DNA of 33,094 nucleotides from Bacteroidaceae bacterium (GTDB lineage Bacteria; Bacteroidota; Bacteroidia; Bacteroidales; Bacteroidaceae): NCBI GenBank assembly GCA_017617805.1, contig JAFZVN010000068.1, positions 1 to 33,094 of the forward strand, read 5' to 3'. Shown piece by piece: positions 1 to 8,900 of this stretch (position 1 is its first letter; each line of letters starts with the position of its first letter). The notes under the pieces were generated by a model. It saw only the letters and a program-made list of their open reading frames with translations, ran no database searches and was not told where the DNA came from. The position numbers and the translations under genes were made by a program.

Positions 1-2
1 GG

Positions 3-287
3 TTGGCTATGGAGATTCAGTACAAGTGCCAGCAGTTCTTCTTCGGCGAAATGGCTTTTAACTACTTCGCCGACCAGAACAAGGAGTTTGTACAGCGTCG
101 TCGCACAACTCGCTATGATGAGTGCTTCCGCAAGCTGCCCGATGAGTTCAAGACGCAGCAGTTTATGGAGGTGTTTAATTGTTCTAAGACAGCAGCATCG
201 AGAGCCATCATCCGCTTTCAGGATGAAAAGGTGGTGGAGAAGGTGAAGTACGGATTGTATCGGAAGGTGGTGAATGAGTTGCCCTAA
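3..287 (+). CDS. C-terminal part of a probable DUF3987-type (primase/helicase-like) protein, truncated by the window edge
   Basis: The reading frame is open to the left edge, so the TTG at position 3 is probably internal and this is the last ~94 residues of a longer protein. The tail has a basic helix-rich stretch followed by a winged-helix-like segment (around KTAASRAIIRFQDEKVVEKV) and a short beta hairpin ending in YGLYRKV. This resembles the C-terminal helix-turn-helix of DUF3987/VirE-type proteins found in Bacteroidota mobile or accessory regions. That assignment is from memory of the family, and no catalytic motif lies inside the window. The stop codon overlaps a 13-bp perfect inverted repeat. 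The next gene, a small phage-like protein, follows on the same strand, which fits an accessory-cassette origin. It could instead be another winged-helix DNA-binding protein. Confidence 0.55.
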   Translation: MAMEIQYKCQQFFFGEMAFNYFADQNKEFVQRRRTTRYDECFRKLPDEFKTQQFMEVFNCSKTAASRAIIRFQDEKVVEKVKYGLYRKVVNELP

Positions 288-316
288 CTTTGACGAAGTT
301 TGACTTCGTCAAAGTT
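286..316 (+). terminator. 13-bp perfect hairpin overlapping the stop codon of the first gene
   Basis: Arms 286-298 and 304-316 are perfect complements (AACTTTGACGAAG and its reverse complement) with a 5-nt loop TTTGA. The left arm starts inside the TAA stop codon at 285-287. The downstream sequence is pyrimidine-rich (repeated CTTTCCCA) but has no clean U-tract, so it may be a terminator or only a repeat palindrome. Confidence 0.5.
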
Positions 317-372
317 TCCCGCTTTCCCACTTTCCCACTTTTGACATTTAGGATTTCAATAAAACTAAAAGT

Positions 373-819
373 ATGACAACACACAAGAATCTTCCGAGGG
401 GTTTGCGCAATCGCAACCCCCTCAACATCAGAAAGAGTGACCAGCTTTGGGCAGGTCAGACAGGAAATGACGGCAAGTTCTGCATCTTCCTGAGTAATGA
501 ATATGGTTATAGAGCAGCATTCCGCATCTTGAAGACCTACAACACCAAGTACCACATCTATTCGGTGCGAGAAATCATCAGCAGGTGGGCCCCTCCGAAT
601 GATGGGAACAACACACGAGGGTACATCCAGCGAGTCTGTGCCCTCTCAGGACTCCGAGAGACTGACCTCATCGTGGTGCAACCGAGTGATGGCGACCCCT
701 ACAACGTCGTGATGCTCGTATGGGCAATGGCGATTGTGGAGAACGGAGAGAGGTACAAGAAACTCATCGATAGAGGCGAAATCTACAAAGGATATGAACT
801 CGCCTTTGGGCGGAAGTGA
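373..819 (+). CDS. Small phage-like protein of the type annotated 'structural protein P5' in Bacteroidota
   Basis: A 148-residue soluble protein with no signal peptide or membrane segment. The N-terminal motif GLRNRNPLNIR, a W-A-G-Q a few residues later, then an aromatic F..F..GYRAA segment, and the central IISRWAPPND followed by NNT..YI, are the hallmark pattern of a family commonly labelled structural protein P5 in Bacteroidota genomes and their prophages. The pattern suggests a phage-derived, possibly peptidoglycan-associated protein; this is recalled family knowledge, and the enzymatic role is not established. Expression could come from read-through of the preceding gene or from an unrecognised promoter in the 85-bp gap. 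No other phage genes are visible downstream, so this is not evidence for a complete prophage. Confidence 0.55.
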   Translation: MTTHKNLPRGLRNRNPLNIRKSDQLWAGQTGNDGKFCIFLSNEYGYRAAFRILKTYNTKYHIYSVREIISRWAPPNDGNNTRGYIQRVCALSGLRETDLIVVQPSDGDPYNVVMLVWAMAIVENGERYKKLIDRGEIYKGYELAFGRK

Positions 820-922
820 ACCTTTAGCTCGACGAAGTCAAAGTGAGGGTCACAAAAAAAGGGCTACCCCGTTTCTCACGAAAAAGAATAGCCACAACAC
901 AAACACAAAATAAAACACGACA

Positions 923-955
923 AACGGATACTGGGATTAACCCAGTTGGACCGTT
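923..955 (-). terminator. Probable galE terminator hairpin
   Basis: Nested inverted repeat: inner arms 930-935/941-946 (ACTGGG/CCCAGT, loop ATTAA) and outer arms 923-927/951-955 (AACGG/CCGTT). It lies 10 nt beyond the galE stop codon. Read on the minus strand it is followed by a T-rich run, as expected for an intrinsic terminator of galE. Confidence 0.65.
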
Positions 956-964
956 GTTCTTCTT

Positions 965-1999
965 TTACTGCACACCGTCAGCACGGAGCTTTTCTTGCCA
1001 TTTCCATGCAGAACGGAGGATGTCGTCGAGTGGGGTGTCGGCACTCCAGCCGAGCACTTTGTTTGCCTTGTCGACATTGCCCCAGATGGCTTCGATATCG
1101 CCTTCGCGACGGGGTGCATACTCCCAAGGGAGTTTTACGCCTGTAGCCTTCTCAAAGCCCTCAACAATCTCGAGAGTAGAGTAGCCGTGACCTGTGCCGA
1201 TGTTGAACACTTCCACTGGGTCTGTTTCTTGTTCGAGCACGCGCTGCATAGCCTTCACGTGTGCCTTGGCGAGGTCAACCACGTAGATGTAGTCGCGGAT
1301 GCAGGTCTTGTCGGGCGTGTTGTAATCGTTTCCAAATATCTTCAACTGCTTGCGGATGCCGATAGCAGTTTGGGTGACGAATGGTATCAGGTTCATGGGA
1401 ACGCCGTTTGGCAGTTCGCCGATGAGTGCTGATGGATGTGCGCCGATAGGATTGAAGTAGCGGAGGATGATGGACTTGATAGGTGCTCCTGAGTGGATGT
1501 AGTCCTGGATGATTTCCTCGTTGATCTGCTTCGTGTTGCCGTATGGCGAGAGGGCCTTTTGGATAGGTGCCTGCTCTGTGACTGGCAGATTCTCTTCGGT
1601 GGGCTGTCCATAGACGGTGCAGGATGAGGAGAAGATGATGCCTTTGCCACCATATTTAACCATCAGCTCAAGCACGTTCATGAGCGAGTTGAGGTTGTTG
1701 CGGTAGTAGAGCAGGGGCTTTTCCACTGATTCGCCCACGGCCTTTGATGCGGCGAAGTGGATGCAGCCCTTGATTTGATATTTTTTGAAGACGGCCTCAG
1801 TGGCTGCGAAGTCGTTGAGGTCAACCTTCTCGAAAGCAGGACGTATGCCAGTGATTTTCTCGATTCCGTCCACCACGTTGGCGTTGGAGTTGGAGAGGTT
1901 GTCGATGATGACTACATCGTAGCCTGCTTGTTGGAGTTCTACTGTTGTGTGTGAACCGATGAAACCAGTGCCACCAGTCACAAGAATAGTTTCTTTCAT
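965..1999 (-). CDS. galE: UDP-glucose 4-epimerase (GalE)
   Basis: Extended short-chain dehydrogenase/reductase of 344 residues, the usual GalE length. It interconverts UDP-glucose and UDP-galactose using bound NAD in the cytoplasm, feeding the Leloir pathway and surface-polysaccharide synthesis. The N-terminal dinucleotide-binding loop is GGTGFIGSH (residues 9-17). The active-site serine lies in SSSCTVYG (124-131) and the catalytic tyrosine and lysine in SPYGNTK (Y153, K157). The C-terminal half has the GalE-type R-DYIYV-DLA-AH segment and a FNIGTG motif. The gene has its own promoter-like element about 80 bp upstream and a hairpin 10 nt past the stop, so it is probably transcribed separately from the CotH genes upstream. 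No anomalies seen. Confidence 0.96.
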   Translation of the reverse strand: MKETILVTGGTGFIGSHTTVELQQAGYDVVIIDNLSNSNANVVDGIEKITGIRPAFEKVDLNDFAATEAVFKKYQIKGCIHFAASKAVGESVEKPLLYYRNNLNSLMNVLELMVKYGGKGIIFSSSCTVYGQPTEENLPVTEQAPIQKALSPYGNTKQINEEIIQDYIHSGAPIKSIILRYFNPIGAHPSALIGELPNGVPMNLIPFVTQTAIGIRKQLKIFGNDYNTPDKTCIRDYIYVVDLAKAHVKAMQRVLEQETDPVEVFNIGTGHGYSTLEIVEGFEKATGVKLPWEYAPRREGDIEAIWGNVDKANKVLGWSADTPLDDILRSAWKWQEKLRADGVQ

Positions 2000-2033
2000 G
2001 TTTGTTGGGTTTAATAATTAGTAATCATCAGAT

Positions 2034-2118
2034 AATGAATCGTGAGGAACAAACTCTGTCCCTGTTTTTGTATTCGATTGCAAATATAGGACAAATATTT
2101 TATTCCTCACAATTCATT
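2034..2118. repeat. 16-bp imperfect inverted repeat flanking the galE promoter
   Basis: Arms 2034-2049 and 2103-2118 are complementary at 15 of 16 positions (core TGAATCGTGAGGAA versus TTCCTCACAATTCA) with 53 bp between them. The predicted galE -7 element lies between the arms and the right arm covers the -33 position. Candidate operator pair or structural repeat. Confidence 0.5.
2081..2088 (-). promoter_or_regulatory. Predicted galE promoter -7 element
   Basis: Minus-strand TATATTTG followed by CA matches the Bacteroidota -7 consensus TAnnTTTG, about 80 nt upstream of the galE start. The -33 position carries TTGT (2112-2109) rather than TTTG. Sequence match only. Confidence 0.5.
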
Positions 2119-2171
2119 TCTCATTTATTTTTAGTTAAATGTTGCTTTCGGTAATTTTTCACCTCTTTTTC

Positions 2172-5100
2172 TTACTTTATGAAGAATTTGGTGCGACACT
2201 CATCGCCATCTTCTGTCGATACAGTGACAATATAGATGCCCTTAGGCAATATGGCTACATCGATGGAGACAAAATGTTCTCTGTTGTGGGTGAACTGCGT
2301 GGCGGTCACCTTCATGCCTGAGGCATTGAAAAGCTGTGCGTTGCGGATAGGGGAGTCTTCGCTCTTCACGTTGACTGCACCTCCCACATAAGCGATGGTG
2401 ATGCTTCCCTCCTTGGTGTAGGTACGGATGGCGTCAGACTCACCTTCGCCATTGTCGATGGGCTTGACATAGAGCGTGTCGTAGGAGCCTATCTGATTAG
2501 CCTTGGCGATGGTGGGGTAGTTCATCACGTAGGTGTCGTTGCTACCATCAGGGTATCGTCCAAAGGATTGTGTACCCTCGTGGGTGTCGTAGTGGATAGA
2601 ATCGGTGTAGGTGTCGGTTGTGATGACCACAACGCCACCTTCTGAGGCGAGCTTGAAACCTGCATGGATTTCGCTACCAATGTTGTCGCGTTTGTCACAC
2701 CAGATGACTTTGTGGCCAAAGGCTGGGATGATGGTGTTGAGGTTCACATCATCCGATGGCACCTGATACTTCGTGGTGTTGTCCATCTTGTCGCTGATGT
2801 ACATGCCCTTGATGTCGATAGGCTCGGAAGTTGTGTTGTACAGCTCAATCCAGTCATCCTTCTTGAAGTAGTCGCTGACACTCATAGAGTTGGCTGCACT
2901 CACCTCGTTCACACGTACAGGAGTGATGCCTTCTTTAGCCAGTTCTTCAGCAGAAATCTTCTCGAAGATGGCATAGAGGGTCTGCTTGCCCTTCGATGGC
3001 AGTTCGTATTTCTCCTCTTCGGAGAGGTTGTCATCTTTGGCTGCACCTGATGTCCATTTCACAAAACGGTAGCCAGCTGGGGCGATGGCCTGCACGGTGA
3101 TGGGAGCGAAGAGGTAGCCATCAAACTCTCCGTAAGGAAGGTCTATGCCGTTGACGGCGATTTTGGCACCCTCCACATTGGATGTGATGTTGACAGCCTG
3201 CTTTTCAACATTTGAGATGTTCATCTCCGTGCGTTTCTTCATGTGGTCGATGATGTTGCTGTTCCACGATGTGGTGAATTTGTTGATGACGTAGTTGGAG
3301 GAGATGGATGGGTCGAATCGGTCCTCGTTCACTACACCTTTCTTCATGTAGTCCCTCAGCTCGTTGGCAATTGCTTTCACATACTTTGGCTGCATGACAG
3401 AGCCTCCGAAGATGCAATAGGTGTCGATGAACTGCTTGCGGAATTGGTCGTTCTTCAGCAAGTTTTTGAAGAGGGTGACGAAGGTGTTTGTGTAAGTGAG
3501 TCGGGTACCGTCCAGACTCTTGTTATTGGCATAGTCATAGCCCAGCAGGTCGTGCTCTGATTTAGAATTCTCTTTGCCGAAGAAATTGACAAATGGGGTC
3601 GTGGTCTCACCTGCAAAGTCGAGGTCGAAGAGCACAAAGCGGAACTTGCCTCCATTGCGATCACGATAACCCTTCACGTTATTGTGTGGCCAGTCCGTTC
3701 CACCTAAATAGAGTTCAGCTGCCATCATGTTGATATATTCGTCCACATCCAGCAACTGAAGGATTTCGGCGTAGGACGCTTCATCAGCGGCAGTTTTGCT
3801 CAGTTCAAGCAGTTTAAGCCAAGCCTCGTTAGTTCCTTCCATCTGCACATAGCCAGAATCTGGCTCTATCTCGAACTGATCCATCTCGTCGGTGTCGATG
3901 CCAAAATTGGCGTATGCGTGGTGCTTGTTATTGGGTTCGCGCATGCTGAGGGTTGCATAGTAGTTACCGTTGATGAGCACATGCACAGGCTGCCACTCCT
4001 GATAGTCGATGTTCAGACCACTGCGGGCAACAATCTGCTGGATAATGGCATCTCTGATACGTCCACCTCTCTCTCCATAGGTCTGCACATCGTTACCTCC
4101 ATTGCGGATTTGCAGGGTCTTGTTCTTGATGTAAGGCTTTTTCTCGAAAAGCTGTGCGGCAAAGAAGTTTTGGAAGTCATAAGTCTTGCTGGCCTTGAGC
4201 TTGAATGAATGAGGTGTCCAAGCACGGCTCCATCCACCACACATGGAGAAATCACATTCTTGAGAAACGAGACATTCATTGTCTGCTGTGATGTATTCGA
4301 CTGACACTGGCCGATCCCAAGACATGTTCCAGTTGCACTCGTCGTTCTCCTGTCCACGTCCCTTACGACCGTTCGAACTTTTTTGGAACAGGCCATATTC
4401 CATCGAGTACAGGTTATTCTCGTCGGTGACCACAGAGAGGATAGGGAAGGCATAGCTCTTATCTTTATATATATACGTACGCGTAACAACCGTTGAAGGC
4501 AGGTATCCATTCTGGAATACACGGAAACGGTAGCAGGTGGTGTTCGAAACGGTGAACTGACCTGTCGAAGAGGTCTTTCCGTTGGTCAGCGTAGGAGCTG
4601 TGCCATCGGTCGTATATCTCAGGGTGGCACCTGCAGGGAAGTTGACACTTACCTGCAGCGTTCCTTCAAACACTTGGGCATCTTTGTCAACGACAGGGGC
4701 TTCGAGTTGTGTCTCAGCAAAGCTTCCATTGGCTTGGTTGGATGCACCAGGTGATGGCTTCCCTGTCCATTGCCAAGTGTCGCCACCATCCGTTGTACGA
4801 GCATAAGAGACACGTGCGATGGCTTCTGGATACTCCTGCTGTGCCAAAATTGTGGTACCATCCGAGATGATGATTTGTCCTCCGTCACAATCCAGCTTGT
4901 CATCAATCTGACGGAAAGAGGCCATCTTATAGATTTCGAAGTGGTCGAAATTCAGAATGGCGAATCCCTTTGCTGGCAGTTCACCATAAGAATCAATCAA
5001 ACGGTGCTTTTTCAGGTTCTGTGGGTCGTCAGTGACGTAGAGTCCACCAATTGTGAAGCCTACGTCAGATGGATTGTACAGCTCTACCCAACTGCCATAG

Positions 5101-5849
5101 TTGAACGATGGGTCGAGGTATGTGTCCACGTTGGCTGCCATGATTTCGTTGATGACGATGGAGTTGGCAATCTCACTGACATCGCCATAATACTCCAGCT
5201 TCCAATTGTCGAGACATGTCCAGTCGTTGTCAATTTTCTGGGTCTTACGTATGCCGATGGTCAACTTTCCATCTGTGCCAACTTTGCACTCCAGCTCGTT
5301 GTGGTAGTAACCTTCTTCGAACCAAAGGTGAGCGGCTTCCATATCGTCAGGGATGTAAGAGGAATTGTTCCAACCCCAACCGCCCCAAGGCCAACCCCAG
5401 CCACCGCCAGTGTTGCCGACTTCTGCGGTTTTGCCACCCAGGGATTCTTTGAGAGCTGCTGATGATGCGGGCACGATGGCCTGTATCTTTTCTCCTGCGG
5501 CAGTCTTGGCATAAAGTTTGGCATGCTGGCTGCTCTTGTAGTTGCCGCCGTCATAAAGTGAATAGTCGTTATCGGCCTTTCCCATGCGGTAGAAAGCACT
5601 CACACTGACGCGGTACTTGCCAGGTGTCAATCCTTCAATCGTCTGGTAAGTGTCGTAGTTCTTGTTGTAGTGCTCGGCATTCTCTTCTGGATTGTTGGCA
5701 CCGAAGGCATCTCCTTCCCATCCTGTTTTGACGTCGTTTTTGTCGAATCGTGGATTGGTGACATACTTGTCCGTCACATCAATCCATACCTGTGCATAAC
5801 CTGCTAACACAGCGGATAACAGCAGCAGGCTTGTGAATAGTTTCTTCAT
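2172..5849 (-). CDS. Giant secreted CotH-kinase / lamin-tail domain protein (paralog 1, 1225 aa)
   Basis: A signal peptide (about 1-19, ending YAQ) precedes a beta-rich N-terminal domain (20-222). A first lamin-tail domain follows (about 230-370: INEIMAANVD, GSWVELYNP, GLYVTDD), then a chitobiase/hexosaminidase C-terminal-like domain (about 383-460: ATLRYTTDGTAPT) and a CotH kinase-like domain (about 465-870). The CotH part keeps the family's acidic signatures DWPHNN (719-724) and FDLD (741-744). Then come an InlB-B-like repeat (about 885-963: GYRFVKWTSG...LYAIFE), a second lamin-tail domain (978-1130) and a type IX secretion-like tail (about 1165-1225, with LPKGIYIVTV). CotH proteins of spore-formers are atypical secreted protein kinases; activity here is inferred only. 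It sits 122 bp downstream of a longer paralog. A Gly/Trp-rich stretch at 148-160 is unusual. Confidence 0.85.
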   Translation of the reverse strand: MKKLFTSLLLLSAVLAGYAQVWIDVTDKYVTNPRFDKNDVKTGWEGDAFGANNPEENAEHYNKNYDTYQTIEGLTPGKYRVSVSAFYRMGKADNDYSLYDGGNYKSSQHAKLYAKTAAGEKIQAIVPASSAALKESLGGKTAEVGNTGGGWGWPWGGWGWNNSSYIPDDMEAAHLWFEEGYYHNELECKVGTDGKLTIGIRKTQKIDNDWTCLDNWKLEYYGDVSEIANSIVINEIMAANVDTYLDPSFNYGSWVELYNPSDVGFTIGGLYVTDDPQNLKKHRLIDSYGELPAKGFAILNFDHFEIYKMASFRQIDDKLDCDGGQIIISDGTTILAQQEYPEAIARVSYARTTDGGDTWQWTGKPSPGASNQANGSFAETQLEAPVVDKDAQVFEGTLQVSVNFPAGATLRYTTDGTAPTLTNGKTSSTGQFTVSNTTCYRFRVFQNGYLPSTVVTRTYIYKDKSYAFPILSVVTDENNLYSMEYGLFQKSSNGRKGRGQENDECNWNMSWDRPVSVEYITADNECLVSQECDFSMCGGWSRAWTPHSFKLKASKTYDFQNFFAAQLFEKKPYIKNKTLQIRNGGNDVQTYGERGGRIRDAIIQQIVARSGLNIDYQEWQPVHVLINGNYYATLSMREPNNKHHAYANFGIDTDEMDQFEIEPDSGYVQMEGTNEAWLKLLELSKTAADEASYAEILQLLDVDEYINMMAAELYLGGTDWPHNNVKGYRDRNGGKFRFVLFDLDFAGETTTPFVNFFGKENSKSEHDLLGYDYANNKSLDGTRLTYTNTFVTLFKNLLKNDQFRKQFIDTYCIFGGSVMQPKYVKAIANELRDYMKKGVVNEDRFDPSISSNYVINKFTTSWNSNIIDHMKKRTEMNISNVEKQAVNITSNVEGAKIAVNGIDLPYGEFDGYLFAPITVQAIAPAGYRFVKWTSGAAKDDNLSEEEKYELPSKGKQTLYAIFEKISAEELAKEGITPVRVNEVSAANSMSVSDYFKKDDWIELYNTTSEPIDIKGMYISDKMDNTTKYQVPSDDVNLNTIIPAFGHKVIWCDKRDNIGSEIHAGFKLASEGGVVVITTDTYTDSIHYDTHEGTQSFGRYPDGSNDTYVMNYPTIAKANQIGSYDTLYVKPIDNGEGESDAIRTYTKEGSITIAYVGGAVNVKSEDSPIRNAQLFNASGMKVTATQFTHNREHFVSIDVAILPKGIYIVTVSTEDGDECRTKFFIK

Positions 5850-5906
5850 TGTTTTGTTATAATAGGTGAATCAATTGTATTTTGCCCAAATTTTTTACAG
5901 TTAAGC

Positions 5907-5942
5907 AGTTAAGTAGCCCTCATGGTGATGAGCTACTTAACT
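5907..5942 (-). terminator. Long hairpin between the two CotH-family genes
   Basis: Outer arms 5907-5916/5933-5942 (AGTTAAGTAG/CTACTTAACT) and inner arms 5919-5923/5928-5932 (CTCAT/ATGAG) close on a GGTG loop, leaving a 2-nt bulge. It begins 29 nt beyond the stop of the upstream CotH gene. The minus-strand downstream sequence lacks a U-tract, so it could be a terminator, an attenuator or an mRNA-processing/stability element. Confidence 0.5.
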
Positions 5943-5971
5943 ACTGACTATCTAACCCTGAAAAGGTTTAA

Positions 5972-8900
5972 TTATCTCACAAAGAATTTGATGCGACACT
6001 CATCGCCATCGGCTGTTGTGGCTGTTACGATGTAGATGCCCTTTGGCAAGTTGGCAGTGAGGAGACTAACAAAATGCTCGCTGCTACGCGTGTGCTGAAC
6101 ATTGCCCACTTGCATGCCTGAAGTGTTGTAGAGCAGGACACTTCGGATAGGAGCGTCTTCGCTCTTCACGTTGATGACGCCACCTGCTTGTGCAATAGTG
6201 ATGCCGCCTTCCTTGGTATAAGAACGGATGGCGTCAGACTCTCCACCATCAATAGGCTTGACGTAAAGCGTGTCATAAGAACCAATCTGGTTAGCCTTAG
6301 CGATGGTTGGGTGGTTCATCACGTAGGTGTCGTTGCTACCATCTGGATAACGTCCGAACGACTGGATGCCCAAGTGAGTGTCGTAATGGAGTGTGTCGGC
6401 ATACACATCTGTGGTAATGACTACATCACCTCCTTCGGATGCAAGTTTGAAGCCTGCATGGATGTCGCTGCCGATATTGTCGCGCTTGTCACACCAGATT
6501 ACTTTATGTCCGTATGCAGGGATGATGGTGTTGAGGTTCACGTCATCCGATGGTACCTGATACTTCTTGGGGTTGTCTATTTTGTCACTAATGTACATGC
6601 CCTTGATGTCGATAGGCTCGGAAGTTGTGTTGTACAGCTCAATCCAGTCATCCTTCTTGAAATAGTCGTTCACATGCATGGAGTTGGCTGCACTCACCTC
6701 GTTCACACGTACAGGGGTGATGCCTTCTTTGGCCAGTTCATCAGCAGGAATCTCTTCGAATACGGCCATGTATTTCAAGGAGCCTGTAGTGGGCAGTTCA
6801 AATTCAGCCTCAGTAGAAACCATTTCTTCGTCTGTCACTTCTTTCGAAGACTGGCTGAGTGATGCGTCCCAAAGAATGTCTGATGATGTGGAAGAATTGT
6901 TATGTACCTCCACAGCAATCACGTTCGTGCCTTTCTGGAAGAGCGATGTGGGCAATGTAAGGGTACCTGTGTCTGGGTTGTTGGGCGCATACGAAGAAGC
7001 CCAAGTGTCGAAGGAGACCGTACCAGAAGGCATGTTGTAGCGTCCAGCTTCCGTGCCGTTCACATATACAATCATACCATCATCGATGGTGAAGTCAAAC
7101 ACAAACTCATCGTTGGCCTGAGGAGCAGCTGCGAGTGTGAAGGTCTTACGGAAGTAGTAGCATGACAAGTTCTGGGCAGTTTCTGTATTCTGGTTCTTTC
7201 CATAACCAATGGGTGCATTTCCGTTGCTCCAGTTCGTGGTGGTGTAAGAGGTTTCAGTCCATTTCTTACCATCCAACGAACCTTGGTCGTAGTATTTCCA
7301 AGAAGACTCTGTTCCAAAAATCTGTTTCGAGGTGGTGCCGCCAACATTGGTCCAACCTTTGAAACGATAGCCTGCCGGTGCTTCAGCTTTCAGCGTGATG
7401 GGGGCAAAGAGGTAACCGTTAAACTCCGAATAAGGAACTTCAATGTCGTTGATTCGGATCTTGGCATTAGCCACATTGGTAGAGAGATTGGCCACCTGTC
7501 TTGTTACATTAGTCAGCTTCATGTCCTTGGTACCCTTCAGGTGACTGGTCAGCGAGTTATTGTATGATGTGGTCAATTTGTTGATGATATCATTGGCAGT
7601 ATTGTTAGGAGACACATACCCACCCTGAGAGAGATAGTCGCGCATCTCGGTGACGATAGTTTTCACCTTATTGGGTTGATAGACAGAACCTCCCATGATG
7701 CAGAACGTGTCGATGAACTTCTTGCGGAAGGTGTCATTCTGCAACATATTCTTAAAGAGGGTGACAAACTTGATTTCCTTCTTGATGTGCTGGCCCTCTA
7801 TGCTCTTGTTGGTGGAATAGTCATAGCCGTGCAGCGTGTCGAAGGTATAGTTCTGCTTACCGAGGAACGTGCTGAATGGGGTAGAAGTGGAGAAGGAACC
7901 GTCGAGGTCGAAAAGCACGAAGCGGAATTTTCCATCATTCACATCACGGAAGCCTTTCACATTGTTCTGTGGCCAGTCCCAGTTGCCGACATAGAATTCG
8001 ACCGCCATATAGTTGATGTATTCATCAATGTCAAGCAATTTGCAAATCTCTTCGTAGGTAGCTTCATCAGCAGCATTGGCACTTAGCTCCACCAGACGGA
8101 GGAAGGCTTCGTCAGTACCCTTCATTTGGATATAGCCAGAGTCTGGACAAATCTCGAACTGATCCATCTCGTCGGTGTCGATGCCATAGTTGGCGTATGC
8201 ATAGTGCTTGTTGTTGGGCTCACGCATGTTCAGCACGGCATAGTGGGAACCATTGAAGAATACATGCACAGGTTGCCAAGACTGATAATCCACATTGAGA
8301 CCGCTTCGGGCTGCAATCTGCTGGATGGCAGCATCCTTGATACGGCAGTTGTTGTCGTTACCGCCATTGCGGATTTGCAAGGTCTTGCTTTTCAGATAGG
8401 GCTTCTCGTCAAAGAATTGTGCTTGGAAGGTATTTTCGAAATCATAACACTTGTCGGCCTTCAGCTTGAAAGAACGGGGATCCCAAGCACGGCTCCATCC
8501 ACCACAAGTGGACATGTTGCACTCTTGCGAAACGAGGTATTCATTATTATCGGTGATGTATTCGAACGAAACGGGACGATCCCAATCCATATTCCAGTTG
8601 CATTTACTACTCTGTCCGTTACCAGGACGTCCGTAAGGTCCCTTTTGGAATATACCTCGGTCTGTGTCGTAGATGTTGTCAGGATCGGTCACGATGGAGA
8701 TGATGGGGAAGTAGTACGAACCGTCATCATAGATATAGGAACGTGTCACCACCCTTGAGGGAAGATACCCATCTTGGAAGAGGCGGAAACGGTAACATTG
8801 GGTGGGTGAGCTCCACCAGTCATTAGGATCGTAGGAAATAGTGAAAAGACCTGTTTCTGAGGTCTCGCCATTGGTTAGTGTGGGAGTTGTGCCGTCAGTC

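Noticed and set aside
1-846. Complete prophage
   Set aside because: Only one phage-like small protein and a partial neighbour are present; no integrase, capsid, terminase or attachment site.
2034-2118. Invertible (phase-variable) promoter like those of Bacteroides capsule loci
   Set aside because: The arms do bracket a promoter, but inversion would point it at the 3' end of a convergent gene, the segment is only ~53 bp, and no invertase gene is nearby.
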